Source: Rotaria sordida (taxonomy: Eukaryota > Rotifera > Eurotatoria > Philodinida > Philodinidae). From it: a DNA stretch of 64,000 nucleotides. Below, piece by piece: positions 35,301 to 46,128 of this stretch; within the stretch, counting starts at the first letter, position 1, and each line of letters starts with the position of its first letter. The notes below the pieces were generated by a model. It had not been told where the DNA came from. It searched no databases and worked only from the letters and a program-made list of their open reading frames with translations. Made by a program: the position numbers and the translations under genes. The stretch is taken from positions 124,001-188,000 of the forward strand of contig CAJNOL010000200.1 of NCBI GenBank assembly GCA_905250125.1, given 5' to 3'.

Positions 35301-35743
35301 TTTATTTCCAACAAAAGTTAATAAAAAATGTCCAGTTGATGTTTGATAAGTATCTTTAAGTTCTTTCATATAACGTAATATATGATATGGATTTTTTGAT
35401 AAATCAAAATTCCAATTTAAATTACAATCAATAAAATAAATATAAATACCTTGTGTTAAAAAATATTGTTGTAATTTAGGTAAAGTTTCAGTTACTAACA
35501 TGTCACGTTCAATATCAAATTCTAAATAAAAACAAAAACAAAAAAAAGAAGAAAAACAAATATATTTTATTTCATATTTGTTATTTTTTTTTTCTTCTTA
35601 CCATCTTTATTTGATATAATAAGAATTTTAATTTGATTCCAAAGTATTTTTGGTAATTGACTACCATTGAATAATACTTGACCTTGCATTACATTTGCAT
35701 AGGTGTTGAGATTATTGTGATTATTAACATATCCTGATACCAT
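17058..35743 (-). CDS. NACHT-WD40 protein (NWD-type), 24-exon model
   Basis: Signal-transduction ATPase with WD repeats, most like vertebrate NWD1/NWD2. Exons: 35743-35602, 35521-35219, 35149-34832, 33979-33132, 30968-30596, 30518-30315, 30257-30056, 28561-28455, 28392-28159, 28097-27840, 27785-27662, 27608-27421, 25380-25175, 25119-24940, 24880-24551, 23235-23116, 23048-22975, 22911-22746, 22691-22580, 21251-21168, 21091-20984, 20908-20798, 20741-20611 and, tentatively, 17339-17058. All are in phase: 5205 nt, 1734 residues. Seen: NWD N-terminal domain (about 35-150), P-loop GSRASGKT (417-424), Walker B-like FILMIDGIEEI (about 503-513), a helical region with YRRLGELWYQL, then about 13 WD units (about 997-1620). 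The tail ends CCLL, a CaaX-like motif. If exon 24 is wrong, reading on past 20611 gives a stop at 20566-20568. Nothing shows whether it is an immune sensor. Confidence 0.85.
17439..18965 (-). CDS. Class A (rhodopsin-like) GPCR, orphan
   Basis: Seven-helix receptor of 481 residues. Exons 18965-18744 (ATG at 18963-18965) and 18662-17439 join in phase across an 81-nt intron. Seen: an extracellular N-terminus with NLS and NIS glycosylation sites, TM1 with GFIGSLLTILIF, a TM3 end reading SLERAVVTRK (ERA in place of DRY), a long TM5, TM6 LFVLLTFPLRVF, and a TM7 exit GFYFYTFTGELFRREF in place of NPxxY. The ~150-residue cytoplasmic tail is Ser/His/Gln-rich, with His and Gln runs from CAC/CAA repeats. 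It resembles peptide- or chemoreceptor-type GPCRs expanded in some invertebrates. The ligand is unknown. It lies in what I model as the last intron (17340-20610) of the NWD gene, on the same strand. Confidence 0.85.
18966..20610. other. Upstream region of GPCR (inside NWD intron)
   Basis: 1.6 kb with no coding sequence. It has a TA run at 19364-19380 and the short palindromic element at about 20038-20266. The GPCR promoter should be at the 5' (higher-coordinate) side of 18965. Confidence 0.4.
20038..20266. mobile_element. Small palindromic MITE-like element
   Basis: ttatccgaaaagttcgtgca (from about 20047) recurs reverse-complemented as tgcacggactttccagacaa (to about 20251). The inner arms also pair (aacctaatgaccttcgctag against ctattagtgaaggtta), so almost the whole ~230 bp folds back. 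No ORF. Exact ends are uncertain. Confidence 0.5.
21603..22511. mobile_element. Tc1/mariner-type foldback MITE
   Basis: 909-bp element flanked by TA on both sides (21601-21602 and 22512-22513). Both ends start CAGTGCAGCTCAATAGAATT. The terminal arms (about 21603-21815 and 22300-22511) are almost identical over ~210 bp, and inner blocks (about 22020-22070 and 22190-22250) are also inverted copies, so most of the element forms one long hairpin. CAGTG termini plus a TA target are typical of Tc1/mariner elements. There is no transposase, so it is non-autonomous. It sits in NWD intron 21252-22579. The near-identity of the arms suggests recent insertion. Confidence 0.8.
23319..24505. mobile_element. 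Long foldback element in NWD intron
   Basis: Ends gaggtactcgataaaaa and tttttatcgaatgcctc pair. Further blocks pair symmetrically inward: ttgtgcattcaatgcatcga with tcgatgcattgaatggacaa, a block near 23440-23470 with one near 24225-24255, and a block near 23585-23640 with one near 24070-24120. TA occurs just outside both ends, suggesting a TA target. About 1.19 kb, no transposase. Confidence 0.65.
25478..25808. mobile_element. Short inverted-repeat element in NWD intron
   Basis: tagaaaaaatctaaaagggt near 25492 is the inverse of acccttttaggctttttcta near 25770. The interior (tgcctatagatagatt) resembles 29325-29340, so related sequence may occur at 29290-29500. Confidence 0.45.
25830..27340. 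mobile_element. Large hairpin element in NWD intron
   Basis: Arms of about 400-460 bp (about 25830-26290 and 26920-27340) are inverted copies. For example, atccttatgagctgagatat at 26102 is matched by atgtcgagctcataaggat-type sequence near 27090-27110, and ttactgtgaaatttcc near 26240 by ggaaatttcacagtaa near 26955. A ~630-bp spacer has no credible ORF. The arms have diverged to perhaps 75-80%, so the element is older than the one at 21603. Confidence 0.65.
28562..30055. other. Long NWD intron with repeat-like sequence
   Basis: 1494-nt intron between exons 7 and 8. The section 29290-29500 resembles parts of 25600-25800 (atagatagat and gactttttctag blocks), so it probably contains a decayed copy of that element. 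No coding sequence seen. Confidence 0.35.
31162..32402. mobile_element. hAT-type non-autonomous element with nested palindromes
   Basis: Left end tagtggcagaaccagat and right end (reverse strand) cagtgacagagctagag are imperfect terminal repeats of the CAGTGGCGGAGCCA kind common in hAT elements. The flanks gatcgtat (31154-31161) and gatcgtaa (32403-32410) match 7 of 8, as expected for an 8-bp hAT duplication. Inside are two inverted pairs (about 31195-31345 with 32030-32150, and 31703-31760 with 31925-31985) and GC-rich blocks near 31380-31460 and 31610-31690. No transposase. It lies in NWD intron 30969-33131. Confidence 0.7.
33980..34831. other. NWD intron 3
   Basis: 852-nt AT-rich intron between exons 3 and 4. 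No ORF or clear repeat was recognised. Confidence 0.5.
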
Positions 35744-38700
35744 TTTTAATATAAAAATAATGATTTGTTGTTCACGTCGTCTATTATAATGTCATTTATG
35801 AATTCAACAACTTCGAATGATTGACATATCAAAAAAAAAAGCGAATAAGAGGTAGAATATATGATGTCGAGCTTTATTTTTTTGTAGATTAATGATCATG
35901 AACATAAAAAAGCACTCGTAGAAATAGGTTTATTGACTATGATTTCTCTTTCAATTGCTAATATTGGAAAAACTGGGCGTGTGCCTTCTTTTTTTTTTAA
36001 TAATTTTTCTGCTTTTAGTTGTGTTTTTTCAACGTGATACAGAACAGATTTTTTTTTCAGTTAGAAATGTCTGACACATTCAATGTACATCATCATTAAT
36101 CAAAATGCCAAAAAAACTATAGAATGAAAATGTGTCATTCTCTTATATCAATAAAAGAATATGAGAAGTGCATGTCCTATTGAGTGAAACAAAAAAAAAT
36201 TTTCTTTTTTATTTATATTTATATGTTCGACTCGTAGCTATAGAAAATAGTAATGTTTATCTAGTAGGTTCATATTTTCTTTTTTGTTTTCCTCTACTTA
36301 ATCAATAAATTGATCTATATTCTATTATTAGAGTTTCAACATGCCCCGGGAGACACTCCTTATATCGACTCTTTGTCCTATATTATCAGAAGAAAAAAAA
36401 AAGTAGTAAATTAAGTACATACGAGATACACTGACATAGAAAGGAAGTCAATCAGTGAACCATTGAATAACGTCGTTATTTGATGACAATGAAAACAAAA
36501 TTTAGACAAATATATTTTTATTTTCATTGCGCTTTACTAGAATATTTCATCTGCTTTTCCTTGTTCTCTTATCAATATGTATATATATATTTCCATTGTT
36601 TTCTCTCTCTCATTTGAATACGGTTAGTTTTTTTGTTTGTGCCTCTTCTATTTTTATTACTATCATCTCAAACATCCAATTGATAAGTAGCACTAGTTAG
36701 AAAAAGCATAAGCTCTAATGTGAAGACAAAGTAGGCGTTTTTATCGCGTGTTCTAATAACATCCAACATTTTTTTTGCTATTCTTCTCGTTTTTTTTGCT
36801 CTTCTCGTATTCTGACGTCGAGAGATGAAAGTAGACGAGAGCAGGAAAGTTCAAATATTCACTAACTCTTACTGACATCATACAAATAAACTGGCAAAAA
36901 ACGACTGTGCGTGTTAAAATAAGTTTTTGCTTCTCTTTTTTTGTTCTCTATCGAAACTATCATAGCGTTCTCTGGAGTGATAGAAAAAAAAAGAAAAATA
37001 CATTACTACCACCATTACTACTACCATCATCATCATCATCTTTTTCTTACAGATGAGTCGATTACAATACAACAATATGACTCGATTATATATATATATT
37101 TTCTTTTTTGCAAAGAATTGTTGCTCTTGTAACTGCTATAATCACTGCTATGACTTAGTTCTATCAAGTATGAGAAAAATAAGAAAAAAAAATGTAATTA
37201 TCTTAGTAGAGAGTCGTCTATATTCATTTTTTTTTTCGGAAATCCTCAAATAGTTTGTCTCGTTTGCATATCTAGTGTTAGAAAGCGAGAGTCGATTGAA
37301 TCAAATTTTCCGAAAAGAACGAACATAATAAATAAAAAATGATCTGTACTAGAGCATATTACATTCATACATCTACTATGAATGTAAAAGTATACAGCAG
37401 AATAATATTTTTTTTTTCTGTTGGAACATGCAAAGAAGAATTCTTATCCGTTGTATTCATTCATATGATTGCTAAGCTTAACACAATCTCTTCTATACAG
37501 CTTGGCATGTATCTTTATATGTAATATAGAAACTAATCGAGTGTAAATATGATAGACGTAACACTGGAATATATTAGGCATCAATGATTAAAATTACAAT
37601 ATGAATGATAGAAAATCTTTTCTTTTTTGTTTGTCAAGCGAAAATAAAAGCTTTGAGATAAGTAGAAATTATTAGAGTATAGATATTTATAGAATATAAT
37701 CAAAATAATCTAGTAGAATAATACGTTTCCCATAATGTCACACAGCTCTACCAAGGGGAACAGGTACGATTTTACGGTTAATCCAAGTCTCTTGATAATA
37801 TCGTCTTTATTTTAATAATACGGATAAATTTATATAAATGATTGATTGTCATTAAATTTTTTAATTGTAAAATAGAATGTGTCATGAAAATGAAAGATTA
37901 ATTGTAATAGATATTCAGAATGAATAATACTAAATCTATGCATGTTCATATAGTTCAAGGTTACAATCGTCTATTTTCATGATCATCTATGAAGAAATAT
38001 AGAGCAAAAAAGAAATTTTACATGTCTTTCGTGCACAAAAAAAAATCATATCGGAGCATTTTTGTCACTTAATATCATTCTTTTTTTTTTCTTTCTGTCT
38101 AAAACAGAAATACACGATAGTCATGTAAACCATTGTATCTCTTTGAGGAAAATTTGTTTTGCAATCATCTTTGTATGTTTAACTTGGATGTTTAAAAAAT
38201 CTCCAAAGAAAAAAATCTCGCTTCTCAAAGCGTTCTATTTTTTTTTTTGGCGAGATGAAACGGATTACAAGGGCGATGGACCATATGCTGAATAGGCAAC
38301 GCAAATGTTTAACGAACCGACAATGACACAATGGCTCTCTTTAGCTACTTTCGGAATTTTTGATCTCGTTCTTGATGACATTGAACAATGATGGATAAAT
38401 GAAGTGTGTCGATTGATATGACTTATGTACTTTTGAAAGAAAAGACAAAACACATTCGAAATGTAAAAAACAAAAATTAATAATTACTGTTTGTTTTTCT
38501 AGTATAATATGTCATTGACAATCGTTATTAATATGTTTATTTTTAGAGTAAAATTAGCATAATGTCGAATAGAAAATGTTTTTCATGGAATAATAAAGTA
38601 ATATATTTATAACTCGACAAAAAAAAATGTCATTTTGTAATCCATTGTGTTATAATGATATATTTGTGTATAATTTTTTTTTTGTTATTATGATAAACTT

Positions 38701-40700
38701 TTGATTAATTTAAAGAAATAGAAATTTGAATATTTCTATTGTTAGAGTATTGTATGTATTAAAACTGTGTAGTTTAAGATAGAATAATTAGTTAATATAT
38801 ATGTATTATCTTTGAATTGGAAGTTTATTATCAGTTTATTCAATGTGTAAGATGCTCATCAAATGAGATAGAAGTTTCAAGTTCCATCGAAACTTCAAAT
38901 GCTGAATTAATAAGAATATATGTGGACTATTTTGAATGTACTTAGGAGCATATAAAAAGCAGTGAAGAAAGTATTTTATGTCTTTAGAAACATCTTAAAG
39001 AAACTTTCTATATAATCTGATAGTAAAAAGATAATCCTCTGCATTTCTTTTGATATTTGATCATTCTTCAACTAATATTACAAAAATAAGATTTCGATAA
39101 GAAATATTTATTATAATATATGACAGTAATATTAGATCGGTTTTTCTTTTTTTTTTGTTCTCGTCTTCTCTAATGTCTAGCCATCTATACATATTAAAGG
39201 GTACAAAAATTGATGATAATAGAACAAAAAAGAAATACAAAAATAAGTTCGTGAAGTCATTATTCCATTAAATATTTGAAATAATCTTCTTGATTATTCA
39301 CATTCAATCTCATTCATTGAATCCTTTTATCAAATGTTTTTTTTTAATACTCTTCTTTGTTCAATGTATTCATGAACATGTTTACAACACAATGCAATGG
39401 TTTGCAATCACTTAAATCTTGTTTGATAAAGTCGAATAGGCAAAAACTATATTGTACCATATCCGGAGCATTATCTCAGTAAAAAACTTGATGGACTTGT
39501 TTCTGCGTTTCTTATTTGTTCTACTGTCACTACTTTTTATGTACTCTAATATATATATAGACGGCTAGACACTACAGGAGGAGGTGAGAAAAGAGTAAGA
39601 AGAAGAACATTGCAACCATCAACAATAGGATATACATCAAAGATAAAATGCGAGCTAGAATTACTGTCAAATAAAATAACTCACTGCTCTTATCAACATT
39701 TTTATTATAATAATATTACTTGAAGAATGATGAAACATCAGAGAAATATAAGGCACTAGTTTTTACTTTCAAATTATAGAGAGAGAAAGTTTCTTTAAGA
39801 TTTTTATAAGAAACTAAAGTACTATCGTCACTATTTTAAGTATGTACTAAGTATTTTTTTGCGTAGCTAATAAGATATTTGGCTTCTAGACAGAAACTAA
39901 AGATGTTATTCTCACAAATAAACTCAATACTTGAACAGTATGGTCACGTATTAGGAAACCATTGATTTTTATTCTAATTCATTTTGCTATATTTTTTTTC
40001 TAAGATGAGAACAACAATATCTAAGGCTTTTCTATAAGTTCATAATGAGTAACAAGTTTCCAACATGCAAAAATTGGTTTAATTTCCCCCCCAAAAAAGA
40101 AATTCTTAACTGTGATATTATCCTGCAGACGGAACTACATTGTATTGAACTTATACTGATGAGATATTAAGTCTAAAATGAACATAAAAATTAATCTTTT
40201 CGATTATTATTACTCAGGCAAAATTGAATATATCTCAATACAAATTTAGTTCTTCATGTAATATGTACATCTCTTATTCAGCAAACATATTTCAATATAT
40301 CAATAGACTTCATCAGACTTTTTTTTTTTATTTAATTATATTTTATCCACATGCTATCGATTTGTTTCGATCATCCTTACATACTTGATAAGATTCGATA
40401 ATGATACGAGTTTAATTAATACAATCAAAATTCTAAATACAAATTAGATAATAAATATTTAAAAAATTTATGTAAATATTTCATTCTTTATTAGAGATGA
40501 TCTCATAAGATTCAATTACGATATATACATGATAAATTACAATAAAATTAACCTCAGTTTACAATTTAAATTAATTATTCGAAATATCATTGTGTTCTCC
40601 TTTGTAAAAACAAAATATAATACAACTTTTTTTTTTTTTTTTTTTTTTTTGTTTATACAACATAACGAATTTAAACGATAATTATTGATAATTGAATTAT
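35744..40700. other. Gene-poor region upstream of NWD gene
   Basis: Nearly 5 kb without a credible gene. Contents seen: simple repeats (CAT units near 37026-37040, poly-A/T tracts, a 24-nt T run at 40627-40650) and short open frames of low-complexity composition. The NWD promoter and the 3' end of the 40701 gene must lie here. Confidence 0.35.
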
Positions 40701-41165
40701 CTACTGTATAGTTTGCGTTCTTTTTTTAGTAAGACAATACCGAATAATATATACTAGAACACCAAATATAATGAATAAACCCGAAAGACTGATAGTACCA
40801 ATCCATACATATCGTGATGTATGTCCACCACAACGAGCTTTATAAACAGAGCAAAATCTTGTTGATTGAGGTGATTCAATTGTTAAAGTATAATCCCATG
40901 CATCATGAATAGAGTCTATAGTAAGATCAATATCACAATTATGACAATTGATTGTTTTATTTAAATAATGTTTGCCTGGCTCAATATCTGTATTATAACT
41001 AAGATATGTTTTTATTGGATGTTGACATTCCTTTGATGTTGATATATTAAAATGAATATAATCATCTGTACAAGTTGAACCAATAATGCATATTTGACAT
41101 TCAGTACTTTGACCGGACGAAAAATATAAGAAAAGTAAGAAAGTCTTTATCATCATTATAAACAT
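40701..41165 (-). CDS. Orphan cysteine-rich type I membrane protein
   Basis: Intact 154-residue single-exon frame. The N-terminal ~20 residues (MIKTFLLFLYFSS) look like a signal peptide. The ectodomain has eight cysteines, including two CxxC pairs (CQIC, CHNC), and two N-glycosylation sites (NIS, NKT). Residues about 119-143 (WIGTISLSGLFIIFGVLVYI) form one transmembrane helix, followed by a short basic tail. I do not recognise the family. The cysteine number would allow a small disulphide fold such as Ly6/uPAR type, but the spacing is not diagnostic. The start could be M1, M4 or M5. The coherent signal-ectodomain-helix-tail plan argues that it is real. Confidence 0.65.
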   Translation of the reverse strand: MFIMMIKTFLLFLYFSSGQSTECQICIIGSTCTDDYIHFNISTSKECQHPIKTYLSYNTDIEPGKHYLNKTINCHNCDIDLTIDSIHDAWDYTLTIESPQSTRFCSVYKARCGGHTSRYVWIGTISLSGLFIIFGVLVYIIRYCLTKKRTQTIQ

Positions 41166-43254
41166 ATTACATAAATGTATCGTGACTCAGGTTATTTAAA
41201 AAGTTGTTTTTTTCTCTTCTTCTTATCTTAATATTAGAAAAACATTTGTTATATTCTATGTTAGTCTGTCCTCATAATTGATCAAAACTTTTTTTGTATA
41301 GTTATCATCAATTATTTTTTATTAAATAAATACAATTTTTAATATGAAATAAACTTGAATGTTTTGTAATAAGATAATATAATAGTGGAAAATAATATTC
41401 TTTTAATCTGTTGATTTTCATATTTTGTTGAGTAAAAAACGACAATATTTTTATCAGATTTTTAATAGATAAGACTGTCAATGTACTTCAAATAAAGTAT
41501 CTTAAGAGATATCTTATACAAAAACACCCTTACATATAAGTTTAGAATCTAGATGAGATTGAGATTGTATTTTGAAACTTTGAAATACAAGGAGTGTATC
41601 AATAATATATTTGTTAAGTAAATGATCTGTAGAAATATCATTAACATATATATATATATATTAGAAAACTTGTTTATTGATAGTTTGACTAAGGTCTTTT
41701 TTTAGGACAATTCTCATGAGAATATACAAAGATAGTTACACTAGTTATATTTAATAAACTAATTACTACATTTTTTTTTCTTTTGAATTCAATATATAGC
41801 TCGACGATTTATTTTATAATGGAAAAATTGAACGATTACTCCAATTGTAATAATTAGTAACCAGTTTGCTTTTTATTCAATTGATATGAGTAGAGATTCA
41901 GAAAAAAAATATTTATTTGAGCTTTTATTAATCAGTACTGCAATAATAGTAATAATTATTTGTTATTTACATCGAAAAACACAATAAACATGAAATATTA
42001 TGTCATATTGTAGATTTTTTACATCAAATTTATCAATATAAAATTGCATTTTAACCTTTCATACGTCTGTCTCGTTCGAAAAATTTAATGCGGAAAAGAA
42101 ATAAACGTCTATAATTAGAAAATTTGTCATAGTTTGTGATTATTTCTTATTTGTTTCATAATAAGGAACACAGATAAATAAGATTCAAGTCAATAAACAA
42201 ATGACATAGAAATCCAATTATCTTATGCTCATAAATTCTGAAACTTGAATACAACAACAAACATTAATCAGTTTATGATTCATACAATCAATAATAATAG
42301 ACCAGTCAACAAACTTGAAATGTACACAATGAGAATCTCTTACTTTACTTTATTAGTAAATATAAAAGAGAAAAATATAGAATACTGATTACATTTTTTG
42401 TGTAAATTCTAGTACAAATGAACTATATTATATTGTTATTTAGAAACTTTTATTTTTATATATTGCTTGAAGAAACGTATTTCAAATTCAACTGAATTCA
42501 CATGTCAATTGTTACATTTACACATAAATGATAGTAACAAGAAAAACATTTATTCGAAAAGTTCTTCGACAAACTAAACGATTGTTTTCGCTTTTGTCTC
42601 ACAATTCGCATAGAATCAATAGATTCATTCATATATTGCTTTGAAATTAGATGTTTATGTAATACTTTATATAGTTCATTGAAAATTACAAATATATTTG
42701 ACTTTTAATTTATTCAATAATATAGAACTATATTATCTTTATCCTTTCGAATGTAATCTTCTCCTGTTCTTTCACTTCATTAAAATTTTATTAAGTCAAA
42801 TATCCTATTTCAAATAAATAAATACATTCATATATTCTTCATTTCTAACTCTTGACATTTATTTTTTTTTTATTTAAACATACAATATCATAGAAAGAAA
42901 AAAAATCTTTTTTTTAATAAATATCCACAAGAAAAACAACAAATCATACAATAAAATACATGCTATTTTATACAAAAAAAAAAAATCTGCAAGTATAATT
43001 ATATAGTTGAATAGAAGATGACTAAAATGTTGCAATCAACAGTTAAAACAACTGCTCGATTAAAAAGAATAAGACTAAAGATAATTCCTGATGAGAAAAA
43101 TGTCTCATCTAGAAAAGGAACTATTTTCTATGAAGAATAGTTTAAAAAGTATGTGTATTAGCTTATCGCTAAATAATAAATGCATATATTATAATAGTCG
43201 TTGATTTCTATTCATAAAAAATAAGACTAAGAAGAAAAGAAAATCAATTTAGAA
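41166..43254. other. Intergenic region with candidate micropeptide
   Basis: 2.1 kb between two minus-strand genes. Apart from the small ORF at 41886-41987 I see only AT-rich sequence, including a TA run near 41645-41660. Confidence 0.4.
41886..41987 (+). CDS. Candidate 33-residue single-span micropeptide
   Basis: ATG at 41886 opens a 33-codon frame ending TAA at 41985-41987. It has a charged N-terminus (MSRDSEKKYLF), a 17-20-residue hydrophobic stretch (LLLISTAIIVIIICYL) and a basic end (HRKTQ). Length and layout are like SERCA-regulating micropeptides (sarcolipin, sarcolamban, phospholamban), but I see no diagnostic identity. An in-frame stop lies upstream, so this ATG would be the start. 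Frames of this length arise by chance in AT-rich DNA, so support is weak without RNA or comparative data. Confidence 0.3.
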   Translation: MSRDSEKKYLFELLLISTAIIVIIICYLHRKTQ

Positions 43255-45835
43255 TCATTGTTGAAAAGATGAATATGAACGTATTATTGATTCATCAGAA
43301 ATTGATATTGAATTAGCTCCAGAAAAATTCGCATAACCAAAATTCTATTAAAGAATATATTTAATTTTTGTATATTGAATAAGAAATAAAATGACTTACA
43401 GAAATATTCCATGTTGGTGCAAAAAGTTGTGGACCAGTAGTTGTAAGAATTTGAGAAAGAAGTTCGAGACTAAGACCATTTGTTATAGGTAATTGTTCAT
43501 TATTATGCATTATATATGGATGAATTGATTCATAGGAAAATGATGAAGAAGGAGTTGAATTATTTGAAATAAATTCCATATTTGAAGGAATGATTTTATT
43601 TAATTTACTTTGTTTTTCAATTATAGGTGATTTACTTTTTTTATATATTTGTTGATTATTTATTGGAAGAGATGATGATTCATGAAATGTATTATTAATT
43701 GTTACAGTTTCTGAAAGTTTTTGACGTAAATTAGCATTTGTAACACGAAGTGAATCTCGACGATGTTTAAGTTCATCAAATTTCTTTTTTAAAGAAGCAT
43801 TTTCAGATTTAAATTGATATAAACATGATAATAATGATGAAATATCATTTGGCATATTTTGTTGAAGAAGAAAATCACTTGTTAATTCCCATTCTTGTTC
43901 AAGAAATTCTTCTAAAGTTTGAGGTGGAAATGAATGTTCGGAAGTTTTTAATGTTATTGAAGAATTATTTAATGATTGTTGAGAATCAATATTCATCTTT
44001 GCTTGATCATTATTAGTTTGAGATTCTATAGGTTTTAGATTTTGTTCTTTACATGTTGAATGATTACTATGCTTTAATTGAGATAAATGAAGTTTTTTTG
44101 ATGGAGGACGACCAACTGGTCTTGGACTATCTTCAGTTGAATAATAACGTTTTTTATGTAATTGTACATTTTTATCGATTATTTGAGAATCAATATCATT
44201 CATTTCAATTCTAAAAGGAAAATTTTAAGGTTTGTTTTTCTTTTCTTTTTTTTATTCAAATAGAAAAAGTTTTATATTTACTTGATTTTTGGAGTAAAAA
44301 TTTCTTTCGATGAAAGATTATTATTAATATTAGAAGAAATATTTGTACATATAGATGTTAATGACTGCTGATCATTATTGCCATTGGAAGATTTTAAATT
44401 AACAGTTGCTAAGTTTCTGTTGAATTATAAAACAAAAATATTTTCAGAAACAATGATGAATTTGTATTATTTTAATTATATACTATCAATTTTTCTTGTA
44501 GTTATATCTCGGAACAAAGAGTTATATTTCATGTTGTACGGAATTGAATACATCTCTGTTTGATTTCTTAATAAGCACAATTCAAGTTTATATCAAAAGA
44601 AAAATAACCTTGCAATCGCTTTTGAGTGCCACCTGTTGTTTCTTTAATATAACTTTTAATAACTCAAACACTACATACAAAAATTATATCAATAACTATC
44701 TATTCGAAATGACATTGAATAGTTATGAAGAATAATATTTAAGTACAAACCTAGTATCTATTGTTGATTGATTTTGACTTGATAACAAATGACAAGTTCG
44801 TTCTTGTTTATTTAATTCAACACTATGTGAATGATTAATTTCTGAAGAAGAAACTTGTGATGAATTTTGACTAGATTCATTATTCATTTTTTCTTGTCTG
44901 TCCAATAATAATGAATCACTTGTTTGACTAATAGTAGTATTAACAAAATCAGATAGCTCCGATGGATTTTCTATTTCTCTTGAATTCTATATCATCAAAT
45001 AAGAAATAAAATAAAATAAAATAAAATACAAAAATATAAAATTTAATTTACATGATTTCGTTCTGATAATTGATATTGAAATGCAGGTACTTGTCTAATA
45101 AATTTCTAATTTAAAAAAAAAGTAAATATTTATTTAATAGAATATTCATAATTCTTTTTTTTTTTTTACAGAAAATTTCGGTTGATGATATTCACAATAA
45201 ATTGGATATTGACAATTATTTTTTCTAACATCTTCAAATAATAATCCAGCTTGTTGTGCACATGTTACATGAAATAATTGTGAACAATTTTTAACTCTAC
45301 ATTCACAACATGCACCTTTAATTGCATAGGATTTTGAACGTCCATTCTTAATACAAATTGAACATGTTTGTCCATAACGTATTGATGGAATTTTTGAAAG
45401 TATAATTGGTTCCATTGTTTCATCATTACCAAAGGATACTTCAGGTATATAAAGTGCACATATAACATGTGCCCAATTACCATCGGATGTTTGTTTCATT
45501 GCACCTTCGATTAATGGACATAAATGACATGGCTTAAAAGAAAAAAGAGAAGATTTTAAATAAGAATAAAATAAAAATTTCATACTGCATGAATTGCTCC
45601 AACTTCACATCGACGACAATACCAATCACCATCAGGAATTGATACAATTCCATAACAAGCTATTTAACAAAATTTTAAATAAATAAATTTCTGAATATTT
45701 TGTTTTTCTTGTCCTACCTGTATGACAAGCTACTGTACAACCTTTTCCATCACAATAAACTAGAGCATTATTTGAAAAACCTTGATCATCAGAACAAACA
45801 CAACATCCACCAACTAATTCTTCATGATTTGTCAT
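43255..45835 (-). CDS. MLLT10: AF10/MLLT10-type PHD-finger chromatin protein
   Basis: AF10-family proteins read unmodified H3K27 through a PHD-knuckle-extended PHD (PZP) module and recruit DOT1L through an octapeptide motif-leucine zipper. Exons: 45835-45718, 45659-45586, 45532-45170, 45105-45052, 44986-44751, 44416-44282, 44210-43400 and 43344-43255. They total 1881 nt, 626 residues, all in phase. Seen: PHD1 at about 8-55 (GGCCVCSDD, LVYCDGKGC, ACYGIVSIPDGDWYCRRC), extended PHD at about 65-180 (GNWAHVICALYIPEV, FHVTCAQQAGLL), AT-hook-like RPVGRPPSKK near 357, and a zipper at about 426-495 (LEEFLEQEWELTSDFLLQQ and SLRVTNANLRQKL) matching the AF10 DOT1L-binding segment. It is shorter than human AF10 (over 1000 residues), mainly in disordered linkers. 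Head-to-head with the mahogunin gene. Confidence 0.88.
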
Positions 45836-46128
45836 CGTTTTATGGTTAGTATTTTCATATTTACAATTAAGATTATTTTTCGAATCATTATTATCGTTGT
45901 TAATCGATACTATTGTTTTAAAATATTCAATCAAATACACATAGCAAAAAAAAAAGTATAGAACGGAGACACTCAGCTGCTCTTTTTTTCATGATTCATC
46001 ATTTTAGAGGACAAATAATATTTTATGAATGGTTGATTCAATACAGATGGTAAAATATGGTCATAAAACTGAATGGATATCTCATCGATCAAATTTTTGT
46101 GTTTATTTCTTGTTTTGAGTTTTTCTAA
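45836..46128. promoter_or_regulatory. Divergent promoter region, AF10-like and mahogunin-like genes
   Basis: 293 bp separate the two start codons. No upstream ATG in the AF10-like frame fits the family. No clear TATA box seen. The shared promoter is inferred from position. Confidence 0.35.
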
